From Gammaproteobacteria bacterium (lineage in GTDB: Bacteria > Pseudomonadota > Gammaproteobacteria > Xanthomonadales > SZUA-36), in the NCBI GenBank assembly GCA_021772935.1, contig JAJFLA010000052.1:20849-84848 (forward strand): a stretch of DNA of 64,000 nucleotides, written 5' to 3'. Numbering within the stretch: position 1 is the stretch's first letter; the number at the start of each line of letters is the position of its first letter. Under the pieces are notes generated by a model. That model was not told where the DNA came from. It did no database searches and worked only from the letters and a program-made list of their open reading frames with translations. Shown here in pieces: positions 27,903 to 36,822 of the stretch. The position numbers and the translations under genes are program-made.

Positions 27903-28496
27903 TCAGCTATTGTCAGTATCCTTCAATACTTTCCTGACTAATTTCCGGGCACGATGTAATTGTGCCTTGGAAGAACCAACCGCCATTCCGGTCATTTCTG
28001 CAATTTCACTGTGCTGGTAACCTTCGATGTCATATAACACCAGCACTGTTCTTGCTCTTTCCGGTAACTGGGCAATGGCGGCTTCGAGGTCTCTTCTCAA
28101 ACCCGCTGACACATCCCGCTCACCAACCAATGTGCGATCCAGATCATCGCTCAATTCTCGTTCACGTTGTAGCCGTTTTAACTGGCTACGGCGATCACTC
28201 AAAACAACATTAACCGTCAAACGGTGTAGCCAGGTTCCGAACTTGCTATCACCTCGAAACAGGTCAAGCTTGTTCCATGCCCGGACAAACGCTTCCTGCA
28301 CCATGTCTTCCGCCAACGCCTTGTCACCACCACACATACGCCAGCAAAGTCCGTATATTCTTCCGCAATGGCTGCGGTAAATCTGTTCAAATGCAAGATG
28401 ATCTCCGGCCCGAGCCTTCTCGACCCAACGCGTTTCGGTGGCGGACAATTCTTTCTTGTCGTGCTGCCACGTTGTCACCGCTTGCATTCCTCCCAT
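27903..28496 (-). CDS. ECF-type RNA polymerase sigma factor
   Basis: About 197 residues. Region 2 (FEQIYRSHCGRIYGLCWRM ... DMVQEAFVRAWNKLDLFRG ... FGTWLHRLTVNVVL) and region 4 (LPERARTVLVLYDIEGYQHSEIAEMTGMAVGSSKAQLHRAR, here cited in two parts: LPERARTVLVLYDIEGY and SEIAEMTGMAVGSSKAQLHR) identify a group IV sigma-70 factor. GGAGGA occupies codons 2-3 of the longest frame, so the true start may be the GTG at 28478. It heads the sigma, anti-sigma, DUF4097 unit. Its target promoters are not evident. Confidence 0.88.
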   Translation of the reverse strand: MGGMQAVTTWQHDKKELSATETRWVEKARAGDHLAFEQIYRSHCGRIYGLCWRMCGGDKALAEDMVQEAFVRAWNKLDLFRGDSKFGTWLHRLTVNVVLSDRRSQLKRLQRERELSDDLDRTLVGERDVSAGLRRDLEAAIAQLPERARTVLVLYDIEGYQHSEIAEMTGMAVGSSKAQLHRARKLVRKVLKDTDNS

Positions 28497-28684
28497 GAAA
28501 ATTTAGATGTAAACCAGCTCAAATGGTTTAAACCCAGCTTATAGCGGAGAAAGTTAACACGCCAGCCTGCGCATCACTAATTAATTGAAGTGTCTGATAA
28601 TTCGATAATATTCGGACTACAGGCCCCGAATGGGGCCCGTATTGGTCAGGAACAAAAAAAAAGGATCAGATTCATAAAAACCCC

Positions 28685-28794
28685 GGGGTCAGATTCAAAT
28701 GCACCTGGCACAATTCAAAAACCAAACGGGCATTAATGCATTTGAGTCTGACCCCGATTCCGAAACAGGCATAAATGCATCTGAGTCTGACCCC
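28685..28794. repeat. GGGGTCAGA-type repeats resembling RAYT-associated REPs
   Basis: The 355-bp gap 28497-28851 contains no gene. GGGGTCAGATTCAAATGCA at 28685-28703 is inverted relative to TGCATTTGAGTCTGACCCC at 28737-28755 and TGCATCTGAGTCTGACCCC at 28776-28794, the last two being direct repeats about 39 bp apart. GGGGTCAGA repeats are typical of sites moved by IS200-like REP-associated tyrosine transposases. No such transposase is in the window. A GGCCCC/GGGGCC hairpin lies at 28622-28637. Confidence 0.7.
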
Positions 28795-28851
28795 GATTCT
28801 GCAAAAGCTGGATGAGCCGTGTGTGCGACCTAATTCGTTTCCAAAAGCAAG

Positions 28852-30582
28852 CTACCCCAGATCAGCAACAACCTGATCCAGTTCTTTCAACATTTGATTA
28901 GGCAAGCGGTCGCCGTATTGTTCAAGGTATTCTCTGATTTGCTCCATTTCAACAGACCATGCATCGCGATCAACTTCCAACAGGGCTCCAAGATCAGTAT
29001 CAAGACCATTGACATTGATATCTGATGAGTGCGGCATACCCCCGATAGCAGTGGGCTTGATATCAACTTCACCTTTGCTGCGCTTGATGACCCACTCGAT
29101 GACACGCATATTATCGCCAAATCCCGGCCACATAAATTGACCGGCTTCATCTTTTCTGAACCAGTTTACGTGGAAGATTGGGGGCAGGTGGTTGCTTCGA
29201 TCAGCGAAAGACAGCCAATGTGCCCAGTAGTCTGCGAAGTTGTAGCCGCAAAACGGTTTCATGGCCATTGGATCACGACGCACGACACCCACCTCGCCGA
29301 TGGCTGCTGCTGTCGTTTCAGACGCCATGCTTGCACCGAGTAAGACCCCGTGCTGCCAGGATTTACTTTCAATCACCAATGGCACCAGTCGCTCCCGGCG
29401 ACCACCAAACATGATGGCAGAAATCGGTACACCACGGGGGGCTTCAGCCTTGTCCGAATAACTTGGACACTGCTTCATAGGTACCGTAAAACGGGAATTT
29501 GCTTGTGCCGCCGGCCCGACTTCAGGGTCATAAGGATTGCCTCTCCAATCGGTTACGGGCACCATCTCATCCTTACCTTCCCACCAAGGCTGATTATCAG
29601 CCGTAACGCCGACGTTGGTAAAAATTGCATTGCTGTTGAGCGAGGCTAATGCATTAGGGTTCGTGTTTTTACTGGTCCCTGGGGCAACACCAAAAAAACC
29701 GGCTTCCGGATTAATCGCCCATAGACGGCCATCTTCACCCGGCTGCATCCAACAGATATCGTCACCGACAGTCCAGACTTTCCAACCGTCATATTCTGCT
29801 GGCGGAATCAACATGGCGAGATTGGTCTTGCCGCAAGCTGACGGGAAAGCTGCAGCCACATAATGTGTCTCACCTTGTGGGTTTTCGATACCTACAATCA
29901 ACATATGCTCAGCCAGCCAGCCTTCACTACGGGCCTGAAAACTTGCAATTCTTAATGCATGACATTTCTTGCCCAGTAATGCGTTACCGCCGTAACCGGA
30001 ACCAAAGCTCTGAATCATCAGGTCTTCAGGAAAATGCATGATAAAGCGGCGATCTGGATCCAGTTCACCAATAGAATGTAAGCCTTTGACAAAAGTACCT
30101 TCACGCTCAATTCGAGCCAAAGCAGCACTGCCCATACGGGTCATCATGCGCATATTGACCACAACATATGGACTGTCAGTAATCTCAACACCGCATCGTG
30201 ATAAGGGTGAATCAATCGGGCCCATGCAATAGGGAACGACATAGAGTGTACGTCCTTGCATACAACCATCATAAAGATCACGCATCTTGGCTTTGGCTTC
30301 AGTGGGCTCCATCCAATGATTGTTCGGACCAGCGTCCTCACGCTCAGGTGTGCAGATGAATGTCACGTGCTCTACCCTGGCGACGTCATCCGGATCCGAG
30401 CGATGTAAGTAGCACCCTGGGTGTGTTTCCTTGCTCAGCTCAATCAATTCCCCGTTACCCAACATGCCATTAACCAACTGTTGATTTTCTTCATCGCTAC
30501 CGCAACACCAATGAATATTATCCGGCTGGGTTAACTCACGGACTTCATCAACCCATTGCTTCAAAATTTCGTTACTGGTCAC
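28852..30582 (-). CDS. pckG: Phosphoenolpyruvate carboxykinase (GTP)
   Basis: About 576 residues; converts oxaloacetate and GTP to PEP, CO2 and GDP at the start of gluconeogenesis. HWCCGSDEEN, YVVPYCMGPIDSPLSRCGVE (split here as PYCMGP and SRCGVEITDSPY), the metal/substrate segment QSFGSGYGGNALLGKKC, the kinase loop PSACGKTNLAML and the FxxNWFRKD-like VNWFRKDEAGQFMWPGFGDN segment (given in parts) fit the GTP family rather than the ATP type of enterics. The frame opens at 30630, but GTG at 30582, followed by TSNEILKQW and preceded by GAGG, is the more likely start. Confidence 0.93.
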   Translation of the reverse strand: MTSNEILKQWVDEVRELTQPDNIHWCCGSDEENQQLVNGMLGNGELIELSKETHPGCYLHRSDPDDVARVEHVTFICTPEREDAGPNNHWMEPTEAKAKMRDLYDGCMQGRTLYVVPYCMGPIDSPLSRCGVEITDSPYVVVNMRMMTRMGSAALARIEREGTFVKGLHSIGELDPDRRFIMHFPEDLMIQSFGSGYGGNALLGKKCHALRIASFQARSEGWLAEHMLIVGIENPQGETHYVAAAFPSACGKTNLAMLIPPAEYDGWKVWTVGDDICWMQPGEDGRLWAINPEAGFFGVAPGTSKNTNPNALASLNSNAIFTNVGVTADNQPWWEGKDEMVPVTDWRGNPYDPEVGPAAQANSRFTVPMKQCPSYSDKAEAPRGVPISAIMFGGRRERLVPLVIESKSWQHGVLLGASMASETTAAAIGEVGVVRRDPMAMKPFCGYNFADYWAHWLSFADRSNHLPPIFHVNWFRKDEAGQFMWPGFGDNMRVIEWVIKRSKGEVDIKPTAIGGMPHSSDINVNGLDTDLGALLEVDRDAWSVEMEQIREYLEQYGDRLPNQMLKELDQVVADLG

Positions 30583-30706
30583 TGTTAGTACCTCATCAGA
30601 ATTGTACGCACCAGCACGAACTGAGTGCATCTTGAAAAGCGACGGAAAAACCGTACGCCAGTTGTTTTCATTGTGCCCGAACCGAAACCCGTGGGCGGAA
30701 CTTACA

Positions 30707-31294
30707 CTACTTTTCCGGAATTAAAGTCGCAATGACGTGGGTCATATAGGCTTCAAACTCTTCAGAACTCAGATTGGGGGCCTGGTGCTGTCTTTGCAAC
30801 TGCAAAAACCCCAAGTAAGTTGAATAGGTTAGCCGCGCACGATGTAATGCTTCTTCAGCTGCGAACCCGATTTCACCAAAGGCTGCTTCAATGTGTTTCA
30901 TGCGACGTTCCGCCACCCTTTCCAGCAGTGGCTCAACCTTTGGGTGATCAGAAGCCGTACACAATGAACTGTAAACATCGTGAGTCAACTTTTCACGGCC
31001 TGTTCGTCTGAAAAACGACCTCAATCGCTCGCGCGGGTCCGATATAGCCCCTAACGATGCTTGTAGATTGGTTTCATCATGTTTTTCCCAGCGCAGCAAC
31101 GACTGTTCCAGCAAGGCATCCCGATTAGGGAAGTGCCAGTAAAAGCTACCCTTGGTAACACCCATACGCCTGGCAAGTGACTCAACGGCAACCGCCCGGA
31201 TACCTTGTTCCGCAATCAACACCAAAGCCTGCTGTTCCCAGTCACCCGCGCTGAGAGTTGATCGTTCTTTCTTTTTTGACACTGGTTGAGTCAC
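30707..31294 (-). CDS. TetR-family transcriptional regulator
   Basis: A 195-residue repressor-like protein. The N-terminal helix-turn-helix VESLARRMGVTKGSFYWHF (about 38-56) is the TetR signature; the C-terminal ligand domain is helical. It starts with GTG. It is divergent from the acyl-CoA dehydrogenase gene, with a perfect 18-bp inverted repeat over that gene's likely -10 region, so it probably controls fadE and senses an acyl-CoA or fatty acid. The ligand is inferred, not seen. Confidence 0.85.
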   Translation of the reverse strand: MTQPVSKKKERSTLSAGDWEQQALVLIAEQGIRAVAVESLARRMGVTKGSFYWHFPNRDALLEQSLLRWEKHDETNLQASLGAISDPRERLRSFFRRTGREKLTHDVYSSLCTASDHPKVEPLLERVAERRMKHIEAAFGEIGFAAEEALHRARLTYSTYLGFLQLQRQHQAPNLSSEEFEAYMTHVIATLIPEK

Positions 31295-31372
31295 AAATGC
31301 TACCTGACACCGGATTGAATTGAACGACTAAGGATAACCGACAAAGACATTTCAATACACCTTCGATAGTGG

Positions 31373-31412
31373 TTGACTCAGGACAAAGTCTTTACCATAC
31401 TCTGGCGTATGG
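31373..31412 (+). promoter_or_regulatory. fadE promoter with overlapping candidate TetR operator
   Basis: TTGACT (31373-31378), a 17-bp spacer and CATACT (31396-31401) make a plausible sigma-70 promoter. The palindrome CCATACTCTGGCGTATGG (31395-31412, 6-bp arms) covers the -10. A repressor bound there would block transcription. Confidence 0.5.
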
Positions 31413-31511
31413 AATGAGGTTTTCATATCGTAGTCTCAAAGTGTATGGGCCATGGTCCATGTAAGAGCTATCACAGGAAACCGGTATGAGTATTTTTGGA
31501 GGGTAGTAGCA

Positions 31512-33980
31512 ATGTTCTGGATTCTGATTGCAAGTTTGCTGGGGTTATCAGTCACTGCAGCATTTCGTGGCGTAAACCTGTTGAACTGGTCACTGGGAAT
31601 GGCGCTGATATTGACAGGATTTACCGCTTTCACAAACGTTTCAACACCGGCAGTCATTGTCCTGTCAGTTTTATTGGCTGCCATTGTCGTACCACTGAAT
31701 ATCAAACCCTTGCGTCGAAGCTGGCTGAGTGAGCCATTTCTGGCCTTGTATCGCAAAATGTTACCGACTCTCTCAGATACAGAAAAGGTTGCATTGGAAG
31801 CAGGAACAGTAGGCTGGGAAGGTGAGTTATTTGCTGGCAACCCAGACTGGGATTCATTGCTGGAACAGAAATGGCCAGAACTTAATGAAACAGAACAGGC
31901 TTTTGTGGACGGACCAGTCGAAGAACTGTGCCATATGCTCAAGCCTTGGGAGATATCACACGAACTTGCTGACCTGCCACCTGAAGTCTGGAGCTTTCTA
32001 AAGGAAAACCGGTTTTTCGGCATGATCATCCCAAAAGAATATGGTGGCCTGGGCTTGTCTGCACTGGCGCACCGGGCGGTGCTGCAGAAAATTGCTTCGG
32101 TTTGTCCGGTCGCTGGCAGCACAGTGGCGGTCCCCAACTCACTGGGTCCAGCTGAGCTTCTAGTGCACTATGGTACGGACGAGCAAAAAAACCACTACCT
32201 ACCGCGTCTTGCCAAAGGTGAAGAAATTCCCTGTTTCGGCTTGACCGGCCCCACAGCGGGTTCAGACGCAACTTCCATTCCAGATACCGGAATCATTTGC
32301 AAACGTAAATACAAGGGAAAGGAAGTACTGGGTATGCGCCTGAGTTTTGATAAGCGCTATATCACCTTAGCACCCGTTGCAACGATCGTTGGCCTAGCCT
32401 TCAAATTGTATGACCCGGATGGTCTGGTCGGTGATAAAAAAGACCTTGGCATCAGTGTCGCCCTGGTACCCAGCGAAACCCCAGGGCTGGAAATTGGCTC
32501 ACGCCACTTTCCGTTGAATGTACCTTTCCACAACGGTCCGATTCGTGGCAAAGATGTATTTGTCCCATTAGACGCCCTGGTCGGCGGCATTGATATGGCC
32601 GGTCATGGCTGGCGTATGCTGATTGAACTCTTGTCCGTTGGCAGAGCCATCACGCTGCCATCTTCTTCTGGCGGAGGTGCTAAATTATGTACGCTTTCGA
32701 CCGGAGCCTATGCCCGTATTCGCAAACAATTTAATTTGCCGATAGGCCGTTTTGAAGGTGTTGAAGCTGCGATGTCAAGGATTGCGGGCTATACCTACGC
32801 AATATCTGCCTTGTCCCGAATGACTGCGACAGCAGTAGATCTGGGTGAAAAACCTGCGGTCCCTTCAGCCATCGCCAAGTACCATGCGACCGAGATGAGT
32901 CGCCAGGTTCTAACCGATGCCATGGATGTGCACGGTGGCAAAGGCATCGTCATGGGCCCACGTAACTACCTCGGTCGAGGTTGGCAGGGCATGCCCATCT
33001 GGATTACCGTGGAAGGCGCCAATATTCTGACTCGTAGCATGATGATTTTCGGCCAGGGCGCCATCCGTTGTCATCCATACGTATTGAAGGAAATGCACGC
33101 CGCCAGGATGGAAGATCAGGCAAAGGGTCTTGAGGAATTCGATCACAACCTGTTTGCTCACATTGGCTACAGTATCAGCAATGCGGTACGCAGTATGGTA
33201 CTCGGTCTGAGTTTTGCTCATTTTGCAGCAGTTCCGACTGACCGCAAAACGGCACGTTATTACCGCAAATTGACCCGTTACTCAGCCGCTCTCGCCTTTG
33301 CATCCGATGTCGCCATGCTGTCACTCGGCGGTAAGCTGAAATACAAAGAACATATATCTGCACGCCTCGGCGACGTCTTGAGCCAACTGTATATCTGTTC
33401 TGCCATGTTGAAACGGTTTGAGATACAAGGCCGACCGGCCGCTGACCAACCCATATTGGCATGGGCATTCCACGATGCTATTTACAAGATACAGACCGCC
33501 TTGGGCAGTGTAGTGGATAACTTCCCCAACCGCGCTATTCGCGGCTTATTGAGACTATTTGTTTTTCCTTTCGGCCGACACGAGCGCCAACCGGGCGACC
33601 GGCTTGGTCACAAGGTATCTCAATTACTGATGTCACCTTCAGCAACTCGCAATCGTCTGACCGATGGTGTATTCATCTCTGATAAAGCCAGCAATCCCAT
33701 TGGCCTTTTAGAATTAGCCTTGCCTCGGGTGATCGCGATGGAGCCATTGGAACGCCGCCTTCTCAAAGCTGAAATCAATGCTGGACTCGATGCCGGTGAC
33801 CCGCAGACAACATTGGAAAAGGCGGTTGAACAATCCATCATTACAGCCAAAGAAGCACAGGAGCTGAAAGCTGTGAGGGCAATGGTCACTGAGATTGTAG
33901 CCGTCGATGAATTTGAAAGTAGCTACCTGAGGATGGGTAAAAGCGGTGACGCAGACCCCATAAAAGTACAAGCAGCCTGA
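31512..33980 (+). CDS. fadE: Acyl-CoA dehydrogenase FadE
   Basis: An 822-residue FAD enzyme for the first step of fatty-acid beta-oxidation. Two N-terminal hydrophobic segments precede the dehydrogenase core (FFGMIIPKEYGGLGLS, CFGLTGPTAGSDA, VHGGKGIVMGPRNYLGRGWQ split across the flavin site), and the long C-terminal DUF1974 domain is typical of bacterial FadE rather than short-chain enzymes. The ATG at 31512 has GGAGGG upstream; the frame is open 20 codons further but lacks a ribosome site. It is probably repressed by the divergent TetR protein. Confidence 0.93.
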   Translation: MFWILIASLLGLSVTAAFRGVNLLNWSLGMALILTGFTAFTNVSTPAVIVLSVLLAAIVVPLNIKPLRRSWLSEPFLALYRKMLPTLSDTEKVALEAGTVGWEGELFAGNPDWDSLLEQKWPELNETEQAFVDGPVEELCHMLKPWEISHELADLPPEVWSFLKENRFFGMIIPKEYGGLGLSALAHRAVLQKIASVCPVAGSTVAVPNSLGPAELLVHYGTDEQKNHYLPRLAKGEEIPCFGLTGPTAGSDATSIPDTGIICKRKYKGKEVLGMRLSFDKRYITLAPVATIVGLAFKLYDPDGLVGDKKDLGISVALVPSETPGLEIGSRHFPLNVPFHNGPIRGKDVFVPLDALVGGIDMAGHGWRMLIELLSVGRAITLPSSSGGGAKLCTLSTGAYARIRKQFNLPIGRFEGVEAAMSRIAGYTYAISALSRMTATAVDLGEKPAVPSAIAKYHATEMSRQVLTDAMDVHGGKGIVMGPRNYLGRGWQGMPIWITVEGANILTRSMMIFGQGAIRCHPYVLKEMHAARMEDQAKGLEEFDHNLFAHIGYSISNAVRSMVLGLSFAHFAAVPTDRKTARYYRKLTRYSAALAFASDVAMLSLGGKLKYKEHISARLGDVLSQLYICSAMLKRFEIQGRPAADQPILAWAFHDAIYKIQTALGSVVDNFPNRAIRGLLRLFVFPFGRHERQPGDRLGHKVSQLLMSPSATRNRLTDGVFISDKASNPIGLLELALPRVIAMEPLERRLLKAEINAGLDAGDPQTTLEKAVEQSIITAKEAQELKAVRAMVTEIVAVDEFESSYLRMGKSGDADPIKVQAA

Positions 33981-34043
33981 TATTGGATAGTGCCAGTAAC
34001 TGTACTCATCCCAGTCATTGACGGGGTGAGTGTTCACTACGAT

Positions 34044-34595
34044 TTAAAGCATTCCAGTTTCCAACTTGGCCGCCTCGGTCATCATCTGGTAATTCCACAA
34101 CGGTTCAAATGTCAGTTCGACATCCACCTTAAACACCGTTGGTATGATTTGAATCTTGCTGCGTACATCTTCAACGATGATATCCCCCATACCACAGCCT
34201 GGCGCAGTCAATGTCATGGTAACGGAAACCTCTCTTTGACCCTGCCCGTTTTTATTCAACCCACATGAGTAAACCAGGCCGAGGTCTACGATATTGACCG
34301 GAATCTCTGGGTCATAGCAAGTTTTCATCTGAGACCAGACCAGCTTTTCTACATCATCATCACTGGCATTATCTGGCAGAGCCGGTGGTAATACGGGCTC
34401 TTTACCGATGGCATCAGCATCAATTCCAGCCACGCGAAACAAGTTGCCATCGATAAAAACAGTGAAGCTGCCACCCAGGGATTGGGTGATATACCCCACC
34501 GTTCCGGCTGGCATTGTTAATTCATCACCAGAAGGAATCATGACAACGGCACAGTCTCGTTCGAACTGGCAGGGTTGGCTGGTATGGCTAAACAT
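34044..34595 (-). CDS. sufT: Fe-S assembly protein SufT (DUF59/MIP18 family)
   Basis: A 183-residue protein. The N-terminal half (about 12-60) is the SufT-specific beta domain (MPAGTVGYITQSLGGSFTV). The C-terminal MIP18/DUF59 domain has DPEIPVNIVDLGLVY and the cluster-related Cys in MTLTAPGCGMGD. It helps maturation of Fe-S proteins. No ribosome site precedes the ATG. Instead the stop codon of an upstream remnant reading frame (bfr stub) overlaps the first codons, which suggests translational coupling. A Fur box lies about 320 bp upstream. Confidence 0.9.
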   Translation of the reverse strand: MFSHTSQPCQFERDCAVVMIPSGDELTMPAGTVGYITQSLGGSFTVFIDGNLFRVAGIDADAIGKEPVLPPALPDNASDDDVEKLVWSQMKTCYDPEIPVNIVDLGLVYSCGLNKNGQGQREVSVTMTLTAPGCGMGDIIVEDVRSKIQIIPTVFKVDVELTFEPLWNYQMMTEAAKLETGML

Positions 34596-34671
34596 GAGTT
34601 GTGGTAATTAGCCCATTTTGGCTGCGTAACACGGCATTGAGGAACTCAATAACCTTACGGTCGCCTTTCAT
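34588..34671 (-). pseudogene. 5' remnant of bacterioferritin gene bfr
   Basis: An ATG at 34671 with AAGGAG upstream opens 27 codons beginning MKGDRKVIEFLNAVLRS, the diagnostic bacterioferritin N-terminus, then runs into unrelated QNGLITTTHV and stops at 34588, inside the first codons of sufT. All residues after about 17 (di-iron and heme sites) are gone. The junction suggests a deletion that fused the bfr 5' end to sufT. It may now act as a leader frame. Confidence 0.75.
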
Positions 34672-34765
34672 CAGGCCAGACTCCTTAGAAACTTGGTAGC
34701 AAATAGATACGGTTGTCATTTTGGTCAATTAAGCCAAAGAATAACTTACTCAGTTTGTGCCTATT

Positions 34766-34876
34766 TTAGCAGGTGTTAATAGTGACCCGCATACTCTGGT
34801 AGAGTCTGAAATCCAGGCTAATTACATGACCGGCAGTAAACGTTGCGTTTGCTGCGTTGCAGACACAAACGCACAT
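34766..34876 (-). pseudogene. Probable remnant of bfd (bacterioferritin-associated ferredoxin)
   Basis: An ATG at 34876 preceded by AAGGGA opens 36 codons beginning MCVCVCNAANA. Bfd proteins begin M-x-V-C-x-C-N-A, with the two Cys as Fe-S ligands. The rest does not match Bfd and the other two Cys are absent. The place, between a Fur box and the bfr stub, is the usual one for bfd. The identification rests on a short match and on context. Confidence 0.5.
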
Positions 34877-34917
34877 GAAACTTCCCTTTAATTTAATAAA
34901 AACATTTTAAATGTTAA

Positions 34918-34932
34918 TGAGAATGATTGTCA
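34918..34932. promoter_or_regulatory. Fur box
   Basis: TGAGAATGATTGTCA matches the 7-1-7 Fur consensus TGATAATnATTATCA at 12 of 14 defined positions. It lies 42 bp upstream of the bfd stub on the minus strand and may now influence sufT. Confidence 0.65.
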
Positions 34933-34981
34933 ATTAGCTTTAAAAACTATTTGACCTTCTTACGGAATGTTGCTGAAAAGA

Positions 34982-35261
34982 TAGTGCCATGTCAAGCCTG
35001 TAGTGTAGGGTTCAGAGCTACCCAGATGGTCCAAGACAAGACGCAGCCCGCAGGGAATGGCGTGTCCTTTTCAAGGGCTGCAACGCCGTATTGGAGCATC
35101 TGGGTAGCTCCCTTCGGGCAAGCCGTGAAGCGGTGTTACGCCTCTGGGCAAGGACCAGGCCATTGCCGGCGAGACGTGCCTCGCCTCAAGCGCCTACTCT
35201 TGGTGCGCCCAACCACTTCACGGCTCGCTGAACCCCACACTACAGGCTTGACATGACACTA
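34982..35261. mobile_element. MITE-like element with 34-bp terminal inverted repeats
   Basis: The left end (34982-35015, starting TAGTGCCATGTCAAGCCTG) and the inverted right end (35228-35261) match at 32 of 34 bases. Inside, a perfect 14-bp inverted repeat (GAGCTACCCAGATG at 35015-35028, its complement at 35097-35110), a nested GCAGCCC/GGGCTGC pair and a 10-bp pair (AGCCGTGAAG at 35121-35130 and 35216-35225) give a multi-armed fold. There is no open frame of note. It reads as a non-autonomous transposon. Its right end supplies the stop of the M28 peptidase gene. Confidence 0.75.
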
Positions 35262-36662
35262 GTCTGATGGCTCCACCGGCCCAAACGTACCCGACCCGCT
35301 TGTGGTCAGATATACCAATGTAACCCAGGCAGCCAGATTTTGGCGCAGGAATTCCGGGTTGACTTTTGCCAGTGTATCGTTGGCCGTATGGTGCAAATCA
35401 AAATACAGGCTGGCATCCTGGTTCAGATCAATAACAGCCATACCGAGCTTTCTCATTTGACCGACATCGGCACCACCACCCGCTGGTTCAGTGTCTTCAC
35501 GCTTGATACCCAATCTTTTCAGGTGTCTGGCCAGGTTTTCAATTGTCGCCTCAGCCTGTGGCAGCACCCGGGTTTTGAAACCATAAATGCGGTCGGCACC
35601 CAAATCCGACTCGGCACCTATGAGGTGGTCGTGCATATTCAATTGATGTAATTTAGCATAGGCTTTGCCGCCATAAATGCCTTGTTCTTCATTGGCGTAC
35701 AACACCACTCGTGTGCCATAACGCGGGCGCACAGACAAATTGGAAATCAGTTTGGCCGTAGCTAAAACAATTGCAACACCCGCGCCATCATCAACAGCGC
35801 CCGTGCCGAGGTCCCATGAATCGAGGTGCGCGCCCAGCAGGAACCGTTCTGTGAGATCTTCACTGCCATCAAACTCCCCGATGACGTTGTAGGACGTTGC
35901 TTCGCCTTCAAAACCAACATCAAGGTTCAGACGAACATTTACAGGCTCTTCACGGCTCAGCATGATCATCAGATTATCGGCGTCCGGGTTTGACATCGCT
36001 GCTGAAGGAACGCGCGGCCCCGGCTCAGAACCAGACATCATGCCGGTATGAGGCAAACGGTCTCTATCCGTGCCAACAGAACGAATCAATAATGCGGATG
36101 CTCCTTTCTTTGCTGCCTCAAATGGACCACGACTACGGTTTACAACCGTCTCACCGTAACCACTTCCTTCGCGGGATTTACGCATCCGTGTGGAAAGAAA
36201 AACAATTTTACCGGTCACATCTTCAATGCTTGCCGCCTGTAGGTCCTCAAGGCTATCAAATTGAATCACTTCAGCATCAATCGGCCCACCCGTTGACGGA
36301 CTGCCACCCAATGCAGTAACCATCAGGCGTTGCGCAGCGGGAGCCAAAACTTCAGCACTCTCATTGTTTCTTACCCAGCGCGGAAAAGTGACTGGTTCGG
36401 TCCAGACACGATCAAAACCCATGCTGTGCATCTTATCCACAGCCCAGATTACAGCACGACCATCAGACTCGGAGCCACCCATTCTGGGACCGACCTCGGA
36501 GGTCAATGATGCCAATATTTGCCAGGCCAAATCACTGGACAAGGCAAGCTGTTGTAACTGCTCCACCACATCGTCCGAAGCAGTCTTGCGGTGTAAACCA
36601 GTTTGGCAGCCTGTCAGTAAACTGACCAGGATTAAGGTCAAGGTTACAAATATACGTTTCAA
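35259..36662 (-). CDS. M28-family zinc peptidase, lipoprotein
   Basis: About 467 residues. A TTG at 36662 preceded by AGGAGG starts KRIFVTLTLILVSLLTGC, a lipoprotein signal with lipobox LTGC, so the protein is lipid-anchored. A PA-like insert precedes the M28 core. Metal ligands are visible in GAHLDSWDLG, VDDGAG, ANEEQG, the SDLGAD region and DLHHTAND. It likely acts as an aminopeptidase or carboxypeptidase in the envelope. Its TAG stop lies in the end of the MITE-like element, so the original C-terminus may have been changed by that insertion. Confidence 0.87.
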   Translation of the reverse strand: MKRIFVTLTLILVSLLTGCQTGLHRKTASDDVVEQLQQLALSSDLAWQILASLTSEVGPRMGGSESDGRAVIWAVDKMHSMGFDRVWTEPVTFPRWVRNNESAEVLAPAAQRLMVTALGGSPSTGGPIDAEVIQFDSLEDLQAASIEDVTGKIVFLSTRMRKSREGSGYGETVVNRSRGPFEAAKKGASALLIRSVGTDRDRLPHTGMMSGSEPGPRVPSAAMSNPDADNLMIMLSREEPVNVRLNLDVGFEGEATSYNVIGEFDGSEDLTERFLLGAHLDSWDLGTGAVDDGAGVAIVLATAKLISNLSVRPRYGTRVVLYANEEQGIYGGKAYAKLHQLNMHDHLIGAESDLGADRIYGFKTRVLPQAEATIENLARHLKRLGIKREDTEPAGGGADVGQMRKLGMAVIDLNQDASLYFDLHHTANDTLAKVNPEFLRQNLAAWVTLVYLTTSGSGTFGPVEPSD

Positions 36663-36822
36663 AGTATTCCTCCTAAAAGCATCTGTAATAGGCCACAAAA
36701 CCTGTAAAGCAGCACTTAAAGCCACTGTTCATTATGTTGCTTAAGGAGCCTGCCTCGGGTACTTGGTGCACAAGATACAGGCAAGCAACGATGAACCATG
36801 CCGGGTGAAAATTACCAGGTCA

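Noticed and set aside
34004..34031. Hairpin ACTCATCCC/GGGGTGAGT between fadE and sufT.
   Set aside because: It could be a two-way terminator, but there is no T-run on either side, so it is not called.
34790..34799. CATACTCTGG also occurs in the fadE palindrome.
   Set aside because: Only ten bases match and the second half of the palindrome is missing; probably chance.
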